A stretch of 64,000 bases of DNA from an uncultured Bacteroidia bacterium. Lineage in GTDB: Bacteria > Bacteroidota > Bacteroidia > Bacteroidales > UBA932. The notes under the pieces are model-generated. The model did not search any database and was not told the DNA's origin. It saw nothing but the letters and a program-made list of their open reading frames with translations. A program made the translations under genes and the position numbers. Positions 7,772-15,351 of the stretch are shown piece by piece. Positions within the stretch are counted from its first letter, which is position 1, and each line of letters begins with the position of its first letter. Location of the stretch: NCBI GenBank assembly GCA_902774145.1, contig CACYHC010000001.1, positions 1-64,000 of the forward strand, read 5' to 3'.

Positions 7772-8871
7772 TTTTTATAATTGGTTTTGTAAAAATTCTT
7801 GCGAACGACGGTGCCGGGGAAACTGTGCCGGCGGATATGAATCCAAAGGGGCGTTCCGAGGGCGGAGTACCCGCTGTCCACGAGCGCGAAGCAGAGACTC
7901 TTGTCGAGGCTCAGGGAATGATACCCCGTCGTCACGACCCCCACCGGCGTCCCGTCCTCCAGTTCCACCGGATAACCGGCCCGCGGGACGGCATTGTCCT
8001 GCAGTTCCATGCCTACGAGTTTGCGCGGCGTTCCCTGCGCCTTTTGGGCGGCAAGGGCCTCCCTGCCGATGAATTCCGGCTTGTCCAGCTTGCAGAACAC
8101 CGACAGGCCCGCCATCACCGGCGAGATCTCCTCGCTGAGTTCGTGGCCGTAAAGCGGCATTCCCGCCTCGAAACGGAGTGTATCGCGGCAGCCCAGACCG
8201 CAGGGCTTCACGCCGGCATCAACGAGCGTTTTCCAGAGCAACTGCGTGGAAGAAGGCGTCGTATAGAGTTCGAACCCGTCCTCGCCGGTATAACCGGTAC
8301 GGCTGAGAAGGAGCGGGTCGCCGCGCCAGAAAATCTGCACGAAGGTGTAGAAACGGAGCGCCTCCCCTTCCTTTATGCCGAGTACTTCCGCGAGGATTTT
8401 TTCGCTGTCAGGCCCCTGGAGGGCAATCTGCCCCCACTGTTCGGAACGGTTGCGCAGGCTGAGGTCAAAACCCTCGGCGTGCGTGCGCATCCAGTCGAAG
8501 TCTTTCTCAATATTGGAAGCGTTCACCACCAGCAGGTAAGACGGGTCCTGCGAAAAGAGGCGGTACACCAGCAGGTCATCCACCACGCCGCCGTCCGGAT
8601 AAAGCATCATCCCGTAGAGGATATGCCCCGGCTGCATGCCCCGCACATCGTTCGTGAAAATATGGTTCACGAAGGCTTCCGCGCCGGATCCGCCGACTTC
8701 GATTTCTCCCATATGGGAGACGTCGAAAACGCCGGCAGAAGTACGCACGGCGTTGTGTTCATCCACGATACCGCTGTAGCTGATGGGCATATCGTAGCCC
8801 GCAAAGGGACTCATTTTCGCACCAAGCGCCAGATGGGCTTCGTGCAGGGGGGTAACTTTGAGCGTTTCCAT
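7768..8871 (-). CDS. gcvT: Aminomethyltransferase (glycine cleavage T protein)
   Basis: This 367-residue tetrahydrofolate-dependent enzyme releases ammonia from the H-protein intermediate and forms 5,10-methylene-THF. Typical segments are LHEAHLALGAKMSPFAGYDMPISY at the N-terminus (quoted in part as KMSPFAGYDMPISY), VFDVSHMGEIEV, LSRTGYTGEDGFELY near the middle and GLGCRDTLRFEAGMPLYGHE. The start is placed at METLK (ATG at 8871) because the longer reading adds residues unlike any GcvT. A 31-nt gap separates it from the lipoate ligase gene upstream, the only real gap inside this operon. Confidence 0.95.
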   Translation of the reverse strand: METLKVTPLHEAHLALGAKMSPFAGYDMPISYSGIVDEHNAVRTSAGVFDVSHMGEIEVGGSGAEAFVNHIFTNDVRGMQPGHILYGMMLYPDGGVVDDLLVYRLFSQDPSYLLVVNASNIEKDFDWMRTHAEGFDLSLRNRSEQWGQIALQGPDSEKILAEVLGIKEGEALRFYTFVQIFWRGDPLLLSRTGYTGEDGFELYTTPSSTQLLWKTLVDAGVKPCGLGCRDTLRFEAGMPLYGHELSEEISPVMAGLSVFCKLDKPEFIGREALAAQKAQGTPRKLVGMELQDNAVPRAGYPVELEDGTPVGVVTTGYHSLSLDKSLCFALVDSGYSALGTPLWIHIRRHSFPGTVVRKNFYKTNYKK

Positions 8872-8902
8872 AAAGTCTCCAAAGTTACTCCTTTTGGCGG
8901 AC

Positions 8903-9604
8903 TTAAGCAAGAATAAAAGCAGGGTTCAGATAGGATTCCTCGATTTGCGCCACGCGCAGCAACTCTGCAGGCGTCAGAAGGCGATTTTGCCGGGAAAAGG
9001 CCTGCGTGAGCGCCGCTTTCAGGGCGGCCATTTCCAGGGAAGGATACAGGTCCCTCAAGTTCGCCACCCGCTGGCGCACCGAGGCCACCGCGTGCTTGCG
9101 CAGTTTCTCCCCGGAAGGGGTGAGGGCCGCGGTCATCGGCGCAAAATCCATGGCATAGAGCAGCGTCCCGTGGATGATTCCTGCCTGCGGCGTCACGAAA
9201 AACGCATTGCCGGACACCTTGCGCCCCTGGCAGAGGATATCGTTGTTCGCCGTCGTCACGGCTTCCGCGCCAAGGTTTTGCAGGACCGTGGCCAGCTGCT
9301 CCAGGTAGGCGGCGAAGCTCTGTTTCACGGGGGCCGGGGGCACGATGCAGGAAATCATCAGGTTCCCGGGACCGGAATACACGCAGCCGCCCCCGCTTTT
9401 GCGGCGGAAGACCTCGATGCCGTGGCTGCGGCAGTATTTGAGATCCAACTCCGCGGTGGCATCCTGGTTCCGGCCCAGGATGACGCAGGGGGCTGTTTCC
9501 CATAAAAAAAAGCCCTCGCCGTAGGCAGAGGAGACATATTCTTCCAACGCAAGATAAAAGGAGAGCCGGCGCGGTGTGTTTTCGGGAAGGAGGGTAAGGG
9601 TCAT
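8903..9604 (-). CDS. lplA: Lipoate-protein ligase A family protein
   Basis: This 233-residue member of the biotin/lipoate ligase fold attaches lipoate to Lys of GcvH. Visible motifs are VILGRNQDATAELDL, the RRKSGGGCVYSGPGNL segment that binds lipoyl-AMP, and NDILCQGRKVSGNAFF followed by HGTLLYAMD. The start is the ATG at 9604, which overlaps the stop of the upstream gene (ATGA); the longer open frame to 9739 is not protein-like. Its position just before gcvT supports a dedicated role in activating the glycine cleavage system, either by salvage of lipoate or by transfer of a lipoyl or octanoyl group. Confidence 0.9.
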   Translation of the reverse strand: MTLTLLPENTPRRLSFYLALEEYVSSAYGEGFFLWETAPCVILGRNQDATAELDLKYCRSHGIEVFRRKSGGGCVYSGPGNLMISCIVPPAPVKQSFAAYLEQLATVLQNLGAEAVTTANNDILCQGRKVSGNAFFVTPQAGIIHGTLLYAMDFAPMTAALTPSGEKLRKHAVASVRQRVANLRDLYPSLEMAALKAALTQAFSRQNRLLTPAELLRVAQIEESYLNPAFILA

Positions 9605-10074
9605 CGCCGGGCGCCAAGCAGTTCGAAATCCTTCTTCAGCAACATTTTTGGGTCCATCATCATGACTTTCTGGAAAAGGATAATCTGGTTGCCGAGCGAG
9701 AGGTGGACCTTGTCTTCGTGCTTGCCCTTGCGCCACCATTTGTAGAAACTGACCGGTTCGTTTTCAAAGGGGATCTTGGCCAGGATTCCGCTGGAATAAC
9801 CCGGATAGTCGATGATCAGCTTCAGCCCCATAATGCGCTTGAAATAATCGGGATCCGCGCGCCGGAGTTTGCTGAGCAGGGGGTTCATCACCTCGATCGT
9901 ATCCACCTGCAGGACCTTCTCCTTCACAATCATTTTGTGGATGCGGACAGGGTCGACATTGAGCCAGGCACCCATCCGCAACGTGACGGGGCCCTCCTCG
10001 GTCTCGAGCGTCAGCTCGTCCATGGAGAAATAAACTTTCTCCGGATCGAGGGGATACTGCAGCTCTGCTTCCAT
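9601..10074 (-). CDS. Conserved-looking protein of unknown function at the head of the gcv operon
   Basis: This 157-residue soluble protein has no signal peptide or membrane segment and I do not recognise its family. It is basic at its C-terminal half (WWRKGKHEDKVH, LLKKDFELLGARR) and has an alternating hydrophobic pattern that suggests a compact alpha/beta domain. The start is taken at ATG 10074 (MEAELQYP); a TTG seven codons upstream is possible but lies very close to the predicted transcription start. The 3' end overlaps the lipoate ligase gene by 4 nt, so it is the first gene of the operon and is co-translated with lplA. Confidence 0.7.
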   Translation of the reverse strand: MEAELQYPLDPEKVYFSMDELTLETEEGPVTLRMGAWLNVDPVRIHKMIVKEKVLQVDTIEVMNPLLSKLRRADPDYFKRIMGLKLIIDYPGYSSGILAKIPFENEPVSFYKWWRKGKHEDKVHLSLGNQIILFQKVMMMDPKMLLKKDFELLGARR

Positions 10075-10099
10075 CGGCTCTCTCGGTTTATACAATTGG

Positions 10100-10107
10100 C
10101 AAAAATA
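10100..10107 (-). promoter_or_regulatory. Bacteroidota-type -7 box for the gcv operon
   Basis: On the minus strand this reads TATTTTTG, an exact match to the TAnnTTTG -7 consensus. A good TTTG -33 element at the expected spacing is not seen. The predicted transcript would begin near 10094, giving a leader of about 20 nt before the ATG at 10074. No other promoter is evident until the end of the operon near position 197. Confidence 0.55.
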
Positions 10108-10152
10108 GGAAATATTTTGAAAAAATGCTAACTTAGGCGCATAAAAAGCACA

Positions 10153-10785
10153 ATTTCATATTTTTTCTCCGAAATCGAAGGCAGTCTCGGCTATTGCAGC
10201 GACGAGGCGGCGGCGCGGATTTCCACCCTGATTTCCCAGGCTCCCCCGGAGCATCCCAGGTATCTGGGGAGCGGGGATTTCCACTATGTAAGTTATCTGA
10301 GAATGAAGCAGTTGCAGGAGCCTTTCGCCCTTGTCCTACTGGACTGGCACCCCGATGACCAGCCCGGGGCTTTCGGGGATGAACTGCTGAGTTGCGGAAA
10401 CTGGGTGGCGGCGGCCAGAAAGAACCTTCCGCTCCTGCGCGCCGATGTCTGGATTCAGCGCTTTTCCGACCTTCGCGGGGCCTGTTCCGCGCTCCCGGAA
10501 GGGTTGCCGCTGTTCCTTTCCGTCGATCTGGACATTCTCTCCCCCGCCGTTTTCAGGACGGACTGGGACCAGGGAGAGATGGATTTTGCCCAGCTCCGGG
10601 AGGCGATCAGCACGGTTTGCCGCGGACGGCGCCTTCTGGGGGTCGATCTCTGCGGGGCCGCCGGGGCTGCGCCCAGTTGTGACCTGGCGCAGAATGCCGC
10701 CGTACTGAAGCGTTTAGATAACTTTTTGCGGCAGATGCAAGCCTACAAATCTATAAACGATCCAAAGGCGGCTTCTACCATATAA
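10153..10785 (+). CDS. Arginase-like fold protein with no canonical start codon
   Basis: The frame is open from 10132 to 10785 and encodes SEIEGSLGYCSDEAAARI, LGSGDFHYVSYL, ALVLLDWHPDDQPGAF, LSCGNWV and LFLSVDLDILSP. The Asp/His pairs (DWHPDD, SVDLDIL) match the metal-binding motifs of the arginase/agmatinase-like superfamily, in a short Bacteroidota version. The first ATG (10303) falls after the conserved GSGDFHY motif, so it cannot be the true start. Upstream only ATT (10153) and ATA (10141) are available, each giving a plausible N-terminus. The gene may use ATT, or its 5' end may be truncated. The last 43 nt overlap the convergent lipoprotein gene. Substrate unknown. Confidence 0.6.
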   Translation: MSYFFSEIEGSLGYCSDEAAARISTLISQAPPEHPRYLGSGDFHYVSYLRMKQLQEPFALVLLDWHPDDQPGAFGDELLSCGNWVAAARKNLPLLRADVWIQRFSDLRGACSALPEGLPLFLSVDLDILSPAVFRTDWDQGEMDFAQLREAISTVCRGRRLLGVDLCGAAGAAPSCDLAQNAAVLKRLDNFLRQMQAYKSINDPKAASTI

Positions 10786-13604
10786 TTCGAAAGGCCATAG
10801 GTGCCGCCGTCGGGGAGGTTGGCGATATCCCGCTGGCGGCGGAGCCGGTAATAGCCCATCGTCCCGGAGGTGTATTCCAGCGTATTGTAGGCCGACGTGG
10901 CCGCATAACCCGTCCGGGTGAGTTCGAGCGCCGTCGTTTCCCGGCCGTCCACGCAGAAGAACAGGCCCCCCAGGCTGCGCCAGTTGGTATAATGGGCAAG
11001 GTAGTAGCAATTGTAGGAGAAACTGCCGTAGGCCAGGTCGTAGGCACCGTTCAGGCTGAGGGAGAACGGGCAATCGGACGGGCGCTCCGGAATACGAACT
11101 TCCCCCCAGGCCCGGCTGCCGTCTTCCAGGATGGCCGAAACCGGAATGGGCGGCAGGGCGTCGTTCCAGAGGTCCGCGTCATAGCGCGAGGCGTATTCGC
11201 AGAAAGGAACGGCCGCATAGCCCAACACCGTTTCGCTGAGGTTTGTCACACAGGCGCCGACCGTCATATACAGCACCACGTCAAAGGTATACCAGCCTTG
11301 AACCCGGCGTCCCGTGTGGGGGTTGACAGCCTCTCCGGTGAGCCCGTAGGCGCCGGCGCAGAGCGGTTGGGCGGCGATGCGGTCATAACTGAAATGCAGG
11401 CGGCTGCCGTCAAAGGAGACATTGGAACAGCGGCGGGAAGAAGCGGCCATCATCGCGGCGGAAGGCTTGTCCTGGGGCGAGAATACGGCGTCGGAAAGCG
11501 TCCAGGTCACATCCCGGGCAGACGGAGCCGGATGTCCCCCGTCAGTAAAGCCCAGCGCAAGCGCGTCGGAACGCATCGCGCCCGGGGCAATCTGCCGGTT
11601 TTCGTATTCCCCCAGGAAACGCTGCGCCGGGAACGCCGGCAACACTTCCAGCGGAACCGGCTCTTCGTAATAGCGGCGCAGTCCGTCATTGACGATGGCA
11701 AAGGAAAGCGAGGCCGGTTCATCGCCTTCGGCCTTGAGGCCCCAGAGCCGGAAACGCGCCAGACTGTTCTCCGCCAGCAGGGTTTCCAGGTCGTCCTCCA
11801 GATAAACCATACTGTAACCGGCGTAACCCGGCACGGAGAATTCTCCCCACATCGCCGAACTGTAGGACTCGTACAAGGCTTGGTAGCGCGACGGGTCGTC
11901 CGGGGTGATTCCCCGGAGGCGCAGGACGGCGTCCGGCGTAGCAAACAGCGAAAAATCAAGCACTTCCCCCTCGCTGTCCAGCAGATGCAGATCCACCTCC
12001 CGGTCATACCAGCCCTGCGCGTCCACATTGAGGTTCCCGCATTCGCTGAGCGACAGGGGTTCTGCAAAGCCATAGCGGGGCGCGGTCCCGGGAAAGAGAC
12101 TGAGGGTCCGGCTGAGGCTTCCGCAACCCAGGGACAGCGTACTCGTGACGCCATCTACCGAAGGGAAATTGCTGGCCTGCACCCACACCGTCGTATTGCC
12201 GTCATATTCAAAGCGCAGACCGGCGGCATTGTCATAAGCAGTCCACCGCGCCGCACCGGGGTAGATTTGCTCGTTGCGGGAGGCGACGGCAAAGCGCACG
12301 GGCGCCGAAACACTGGCATGGGGGAAGCGGAAACTCCCCCACTGGGTGATATAGCGGGGCATCGTGTAGGAAAAGTCCGTATATTCCCCGGCGACATAGG
12401 GCACCGTCACCGTCAGGGTATCCGTCAGGAGGCCGTCCCAGGAGCGCAGGTACAGCCGGGCCGTCTTTTCCTGCGTACCGATATAGGCGGTATGCAGGTG
12501 CAGGTGCAGCGCATCCAGGGAATAGCTCATCTGCGCGTCCGAGAGCAGGCCCGCATCCGCGCACAACTGGAAATCCAGACCCGGGGGCTCCGCGATGAGG
12601 GAAAGTTCGGCCGAGCCGCCGCCCTGGGCGAGCGAGAGCGTAGGAGCGGGGAAGCGCAGCCGCCGGCCGTCCTGCAGATTGCGCATCTCTACCTTCCAGG
12701 AAGCGGCAAAGACCCCTTCGTCCGTCAGGGAAAGCGTCAGCAGGGATTCGGTATTTCCGTCCACGCTGAAATCCGAACAATTGTCTTTTCCCAGATACAT
12801 CCTGTAGGTCACGTCCGCCGATGCCCCGGGGGTACTCCAACTCCCCCAGACTTGCATATAACTGCACAGCGCCGCTTTTCCGCCGATCTGGGAAGGGACC
12901 TTTTTCCACTGGTCCAGGTTGCCGGGCAGAAGGAGGCCGCCGCTGTTTTCGGGAACATAGAAGCAGACTTCTTCGCCACGGTTCAGGGCGTCGACGTCCA
13001 GCGAAGAGGCGGCATCCCCCTCGCAGACGCTCTGCGCGGAGGAAAGCGGCGAGAAAGGCGTGACATCCGTCGCGGCCTGCAGAATCTGCACCCCGGACAC
13101 GGTGAAATCCGTCCGGGAAAGTTTTTTGTCCAGGGTCAGGCACACCTTGCCGACCAGACGCTCCAGACTGAGGCTGAGGGTGGCGGAGGGGCGCGCGGCG
13201 TGGAACGCCGTGCCGTGGCGGCACGCCATCGGCAGGCCTCCGGCGGCGAACGACGCCGCCGGAGGCAGCGCCACCCGCCACCCGCTGAGCGCCGTCTCTT
13301 CCGACGGGGCCTGCAACCGGCCCACATTGGCCAGCACATAAAAACGATAGGTATAACCCTGCGCAAGGCTCAGGGAGATTTCTCCCCCCGTCCCGTAAGC
13401 GCTGCCCGCAAGTACCCCGTCCCGGTACGCGTAAACATTCAGGTTCCTGACGGCGGCATCCTCCACCGGGGAAAGACTCCGGCTCAACCCTTCCACAGAG
13501 GCGGAGACCGTAATCTCGGACTTGCCGCGAGTCCGTTCTTCCGCCGGCTCTCTCGCACACGAAAGGCACAGCGCCAGCGTCAGCACACTAAAAATTCTCT
13601 TCAT
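10743..13604 (-). CDS. Large DUF4906-like surface lipoprotein of the fimbrial operon
   Basis: This 953-residue protein begins with a lipoprotein signal (MKRIFSVLTLALCLSC, lipidated Cys at 16) and is otherwise predicted to be beta-rich. It shares the N-terminal layout of FimB/Mfa-type proteins: a short linker, then SEITVSASVEG and NLNVYAYRDGVL. It is the last gene of the fimbrial operon and overlaps the preceding anchor-like gene by 17 nt. Large terminal lipoproteins of this kind are usually accessory or tip components that decide binding specificity. The start at 13604 is chosen because the signal peptide begins there. The DUF4906 assignment is from memory of domain layout and is moderate. 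Confidence 0.7.
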   Translation of the reverse strand: MKRIFSVLTLALCLSCAREPAEERTRGKSEITVSASVEGLSRSLSPVEDAAVRNLNVYAYRDGVLAGSAYGTGGEISLSLAQGYTYRFYVLANVGRLQAPSEETALSGWRVALPPAASFAAGGLPMACRHGTAFHAARPSATLSLSLERLVGKVCLTLDKKLSRTDFTVSGVQILQAATDVTPFSPLSSAQSVCEGDAASSLDVDALNRGEEVCFYVPENSGGLLLPGNLDQWKKVPSQIGGKAALCSYMQVWGSWSTPGASADVTYRMYLGKDNCSDFSVDGNTESLLTLSLTDEGVFAASWKVEMRNLQDGRRLRFPAPTLSLAQGGGSAELSLIAEPPGLDFQLCADAGLLSDAQMSYSLDALHLHLHTAYIGTQEKTARLYLRSWDGLLTDTLTVTVPYVAGEYTDFSYTMPRYITQWGSFRFPHASVSAPVRFAVASRNEQIYPGAARWTAYDNAAGLRFEYDGNTTVWVQASNFPSVDGVTSTLSLGCGSLSRTLSLFPGTAPRYGFAEPLSLSECGNLNVDAQGWYDREVDLHLLDSEGEVLDFSLFATPDAVLRLRGITPDDPSRYQALYESYSSAMWGEFSVPGYAGYSMVYLEDDLETLLAENSLARFRLWGLKAEGDEPASLSFAIVNDGLRRYYEEPVPLEVLPAFPAQRFLGEYENRQIAPGAMRSDALALGFTDGGHPAPSARDVTWTLSDAVFSPQDKPSAAMMAASSRRCSNVSFDGSRLHFSYDRIAAQPLCAGAYGLTGEAVNPHTGRRVQGWYTFDVVLYMTVGACVTNLSETVLGYAAVPFCEYASRYDADLWNDALPPIPVSAILEDGSRAWGEVRIPERPSDCPFSLSLNGAYDLAYGSFSYNCYYLAHYTNWRSLGGLFFCVDGRETTALELTRTGYAATSAYNTLEYTSGTMGYYRLRRQRDIANLPDGGTYGLSNYMVEAAFGSFIDL

Positions 13605-14340
13605 AAGACACTTCATTCCAGTCACTGATTCCGATTTTCACCGTAGATTCCAGGTAGTCCACCAGGATATAGATATCGTCCAGGTCCGCCTCCGCCCAGT
13701 CGTATCCGCTCTTGACAATCATATCGCCGATGGCAATGAGTTTCGGCCCGATGCCCAGCAGCAACTCCCCGCCGTTCTGGCGCGGAAGCCGGAAGGCGAC
13801 GTCCCCGGCGGAAGAAAGGGGCGGAAGGAACAGGAACCCGCCGTCCACGGGATTTCCCGCGGGAAGGTCATAGCCGCTGACCGCCCCCTCGATTTTCAGG
13901 AGGGGCGACGTGTCGCCGGAAGGATAATTCTGCAGTTTCAGGTTGACGGTGGCCCATTGCTTGTGCAGGAAGAGGATCAGGGAGGCCTGCTCCCCGCTGC
14001 AGTCGGTTTCCCCGCGCCAGGCACAGAGTTCGTCCATCTGCGCCCCGCGCGGAATGGACACCACTCCGCCGAACAACCGACAGTCCGTCAGTCCGCTGTA
14101 CGCCGTCACCACCAGATGCCCCCTGGGGACAGGCAGTTCCAGGAGCGTACCGTCCGTTTGTCCCGCCGCCACGCACACGCCGTCCGTATTCCAGACCTCC
14201 ACGCCCACGGTTTTTCCCGCCGCGTCGGAGGTGTATAAAGAGAGGATGCACGGACACGCGCTGCGGTCCTCCTTTACAGAACAGGAGGCACAGGCAAGCA
14301 AGAAGAAAAAGAAAAGATCAAGCAGCGAATGTCCGCGCAT
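13588..14340 (-). CDS. FimB/Mfa2-family fimbrial anchor lipoprotein
   Basis: This 250-residue lipoprotein has the signal MRGHSLLDLFFFFLLACASC followed by SVKEDRSACPCILSLY. The CSVKEDRxxCPC start is a hallmark of the FimB/Mfa2 family in Bacteroidales. Such proteins anchor the fimbrial shaft in the outer membrane and limit its length. It follows the fimbrillin gene with a 12-nt gap and overlaps the terminal large lipoprotein gene. Two paired cysteines shortly after the lipidated Cys are likely structural. Confidence 0.82.
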   Translation of the reverse strand: MRGHSLLDLFFFFLLACASCSVKEDRSACPCILSLYTSDAAGKTVGVEVWNTDGVCVAAGQTDGTLLELPVPRGHLVVTAYSGLTDCRLFGGVVSIPRGAQMDELCAWRGETDCSGEQASLILFLHKQWATVNLKLQNYPSGDTSPLLKIEGAVSGYDLPAGNPVDGGFLFLPPLSSAGDVAFRLPRQNGGELLLGIGPKLIAIGDMIVKSGYDWAEADLDDIYILVDYLESTVKIGISDWNEVSYEENF

Positions 14341-14352
14341 ACCCCGAAATTT

Positions 14353-15351
14353 TTAGATTTCCACTTCCTGTGAAACACCGGTTTCCCAAGGGATTACACT
14401 CAGGTTGAAGATCGCCGCTCCCTTGTTGACCGGCTTGTCGGGAGAATCGCTGCCCGGTCCGGTAATCGTCAGGCGGGTAATGGCATAGGAGGTGTTGTAA
14501 TTGAGTTTCCCGTCCGCGCCACGGATATTGACGGGATAGTAGTAGTCGTTCCCGGAATAGGAAGCCTCCACCACCAGACGGGTAAAGCGCGCGCTCCAGG
14601 TGGGGGCGGAGCTGTCCGTAGTCGTACCGTTCGGATAACAGTAGAAATAATGCGGAGTCGAATAGCTGGCGCCGCCGTTCACCTCGACGCTGAAGATATC
14701 CGCCGTATAGGGCGTAATGGAGGATTCCGACGCCGTGTAGGCACGCTTTTGCGCCCAGTTGTAGGCACTGACGGAATAATCATAGCGCATCCTCGTGCTG
14801 ACATTGATCAGATAGATGCCGTTAATGGTCAGCTTGGGATTTCCGGGGATGGCATTGACAATCTCGTCAATTTCCACCTTCGCGGCAAAGCGGACCAGGG
14901 AAATGGTTGCCGTGTAGTTCTCCGTAAACGTAATGCCCGTAAGCGAACCCGACATTTCCAGGCCGCTGAGCGACGCGGCACGGTTGGCGCCGAGCGTGCT
15001 TTGCAGATTGAGCACAGCGGACCGCGTTCCGTAGGAAGCCAGGTCATTTGCGGAATTGGCCAGGGCAAACGCCGAGCAGCCGCTTTCGCCGATGGGAACG
15101 CGCAGCGTAGCGGCGCCGTTCACGGCAGAGGCGACGGCGAGCAGCGTCCCGGATGCATTGTATACCGCCACCTGGGCTTTCTCTATCGTGGATTCCGCAC
15201 TGCTGGAGGTGGCGCGGGAAAGTTCCGCATCTTCGAGCAGGAAAGTCACGATGGTGGTTTGGGGTTCCGCGGAAGGGACCTCCTCCACGGGAGATTTCTG
15301 GCAGGCGGCCACCAGGGACAGGGCTGCCAGGCTAATCAGGATTTGTTTCAT
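14353..15351 (-). CDS. Major fimbrillin-like lipoprotein (FimA/Mfa1 type)
   Basis: This 332-residue precursor has the lipoprotein signal MKQILISLAALSLVAAC and two beta-sandwich-like halves. The first half has the ATLRVPIGESGCSAFALAN type strand, then LVRFAAKVEIDEI, a conserved core strand of fimbrillins. The C-terminus ends VIPWETGVSQEVEI, the W-x-x-x-x-Q-x-V pattern expected of a donor strand. In known systems the lipidated precursor is cleaved at the surface by an Arg-type protease and polymerises by strand exchange. The start is at 15351; longer readings lie inside the upstream gene, which it overlaps by 20 nt. Confidence 0.82.
   Translation of the reverse strand: MKQILISLAALSLVAACQKSPVEEVPSAEPQTTIVTFLLEDAELSRATSSSAESTIEKAQVAVYNASGTLLAVASAVNGAATLRVPIGESGCSAFALANSANDLASYGTRSAVLNLQSTLGANRAASLSGLEMSGSLTGITFTENYTATISLVRFAAKVEIDEIVNAIPGNPKLTINGIYLINVSTRMRYDYSVSAYNWAQKRAYTASESSITPYTADIFSVEVNGGASYSTPHYFYCYPNGTTTDSSAPTWSARFTRLVVEASYSGNDYYYPVNIRGADGKLNYNTSYAITRLTITGPGSDSPDKPVNKGAAIFNLSVIPWETGVSQEVEI

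Noticed and set aside
10075..10152. Glycine riboswitch upstream of the gcv operon
   Set aside because: The predicted leader is only about 20 nt, far too short for the known aptamer.
10992..13628. 878-codon plus-strand open frame antisense to the large DUF4906-like gene
   Set aside because: Long antisense frames are expected in GC-rich coding DNA; the translation is rich in Arg, Gly and His and has no domain, whereas the minus strand has a lipoprotein signal and beta pattern.
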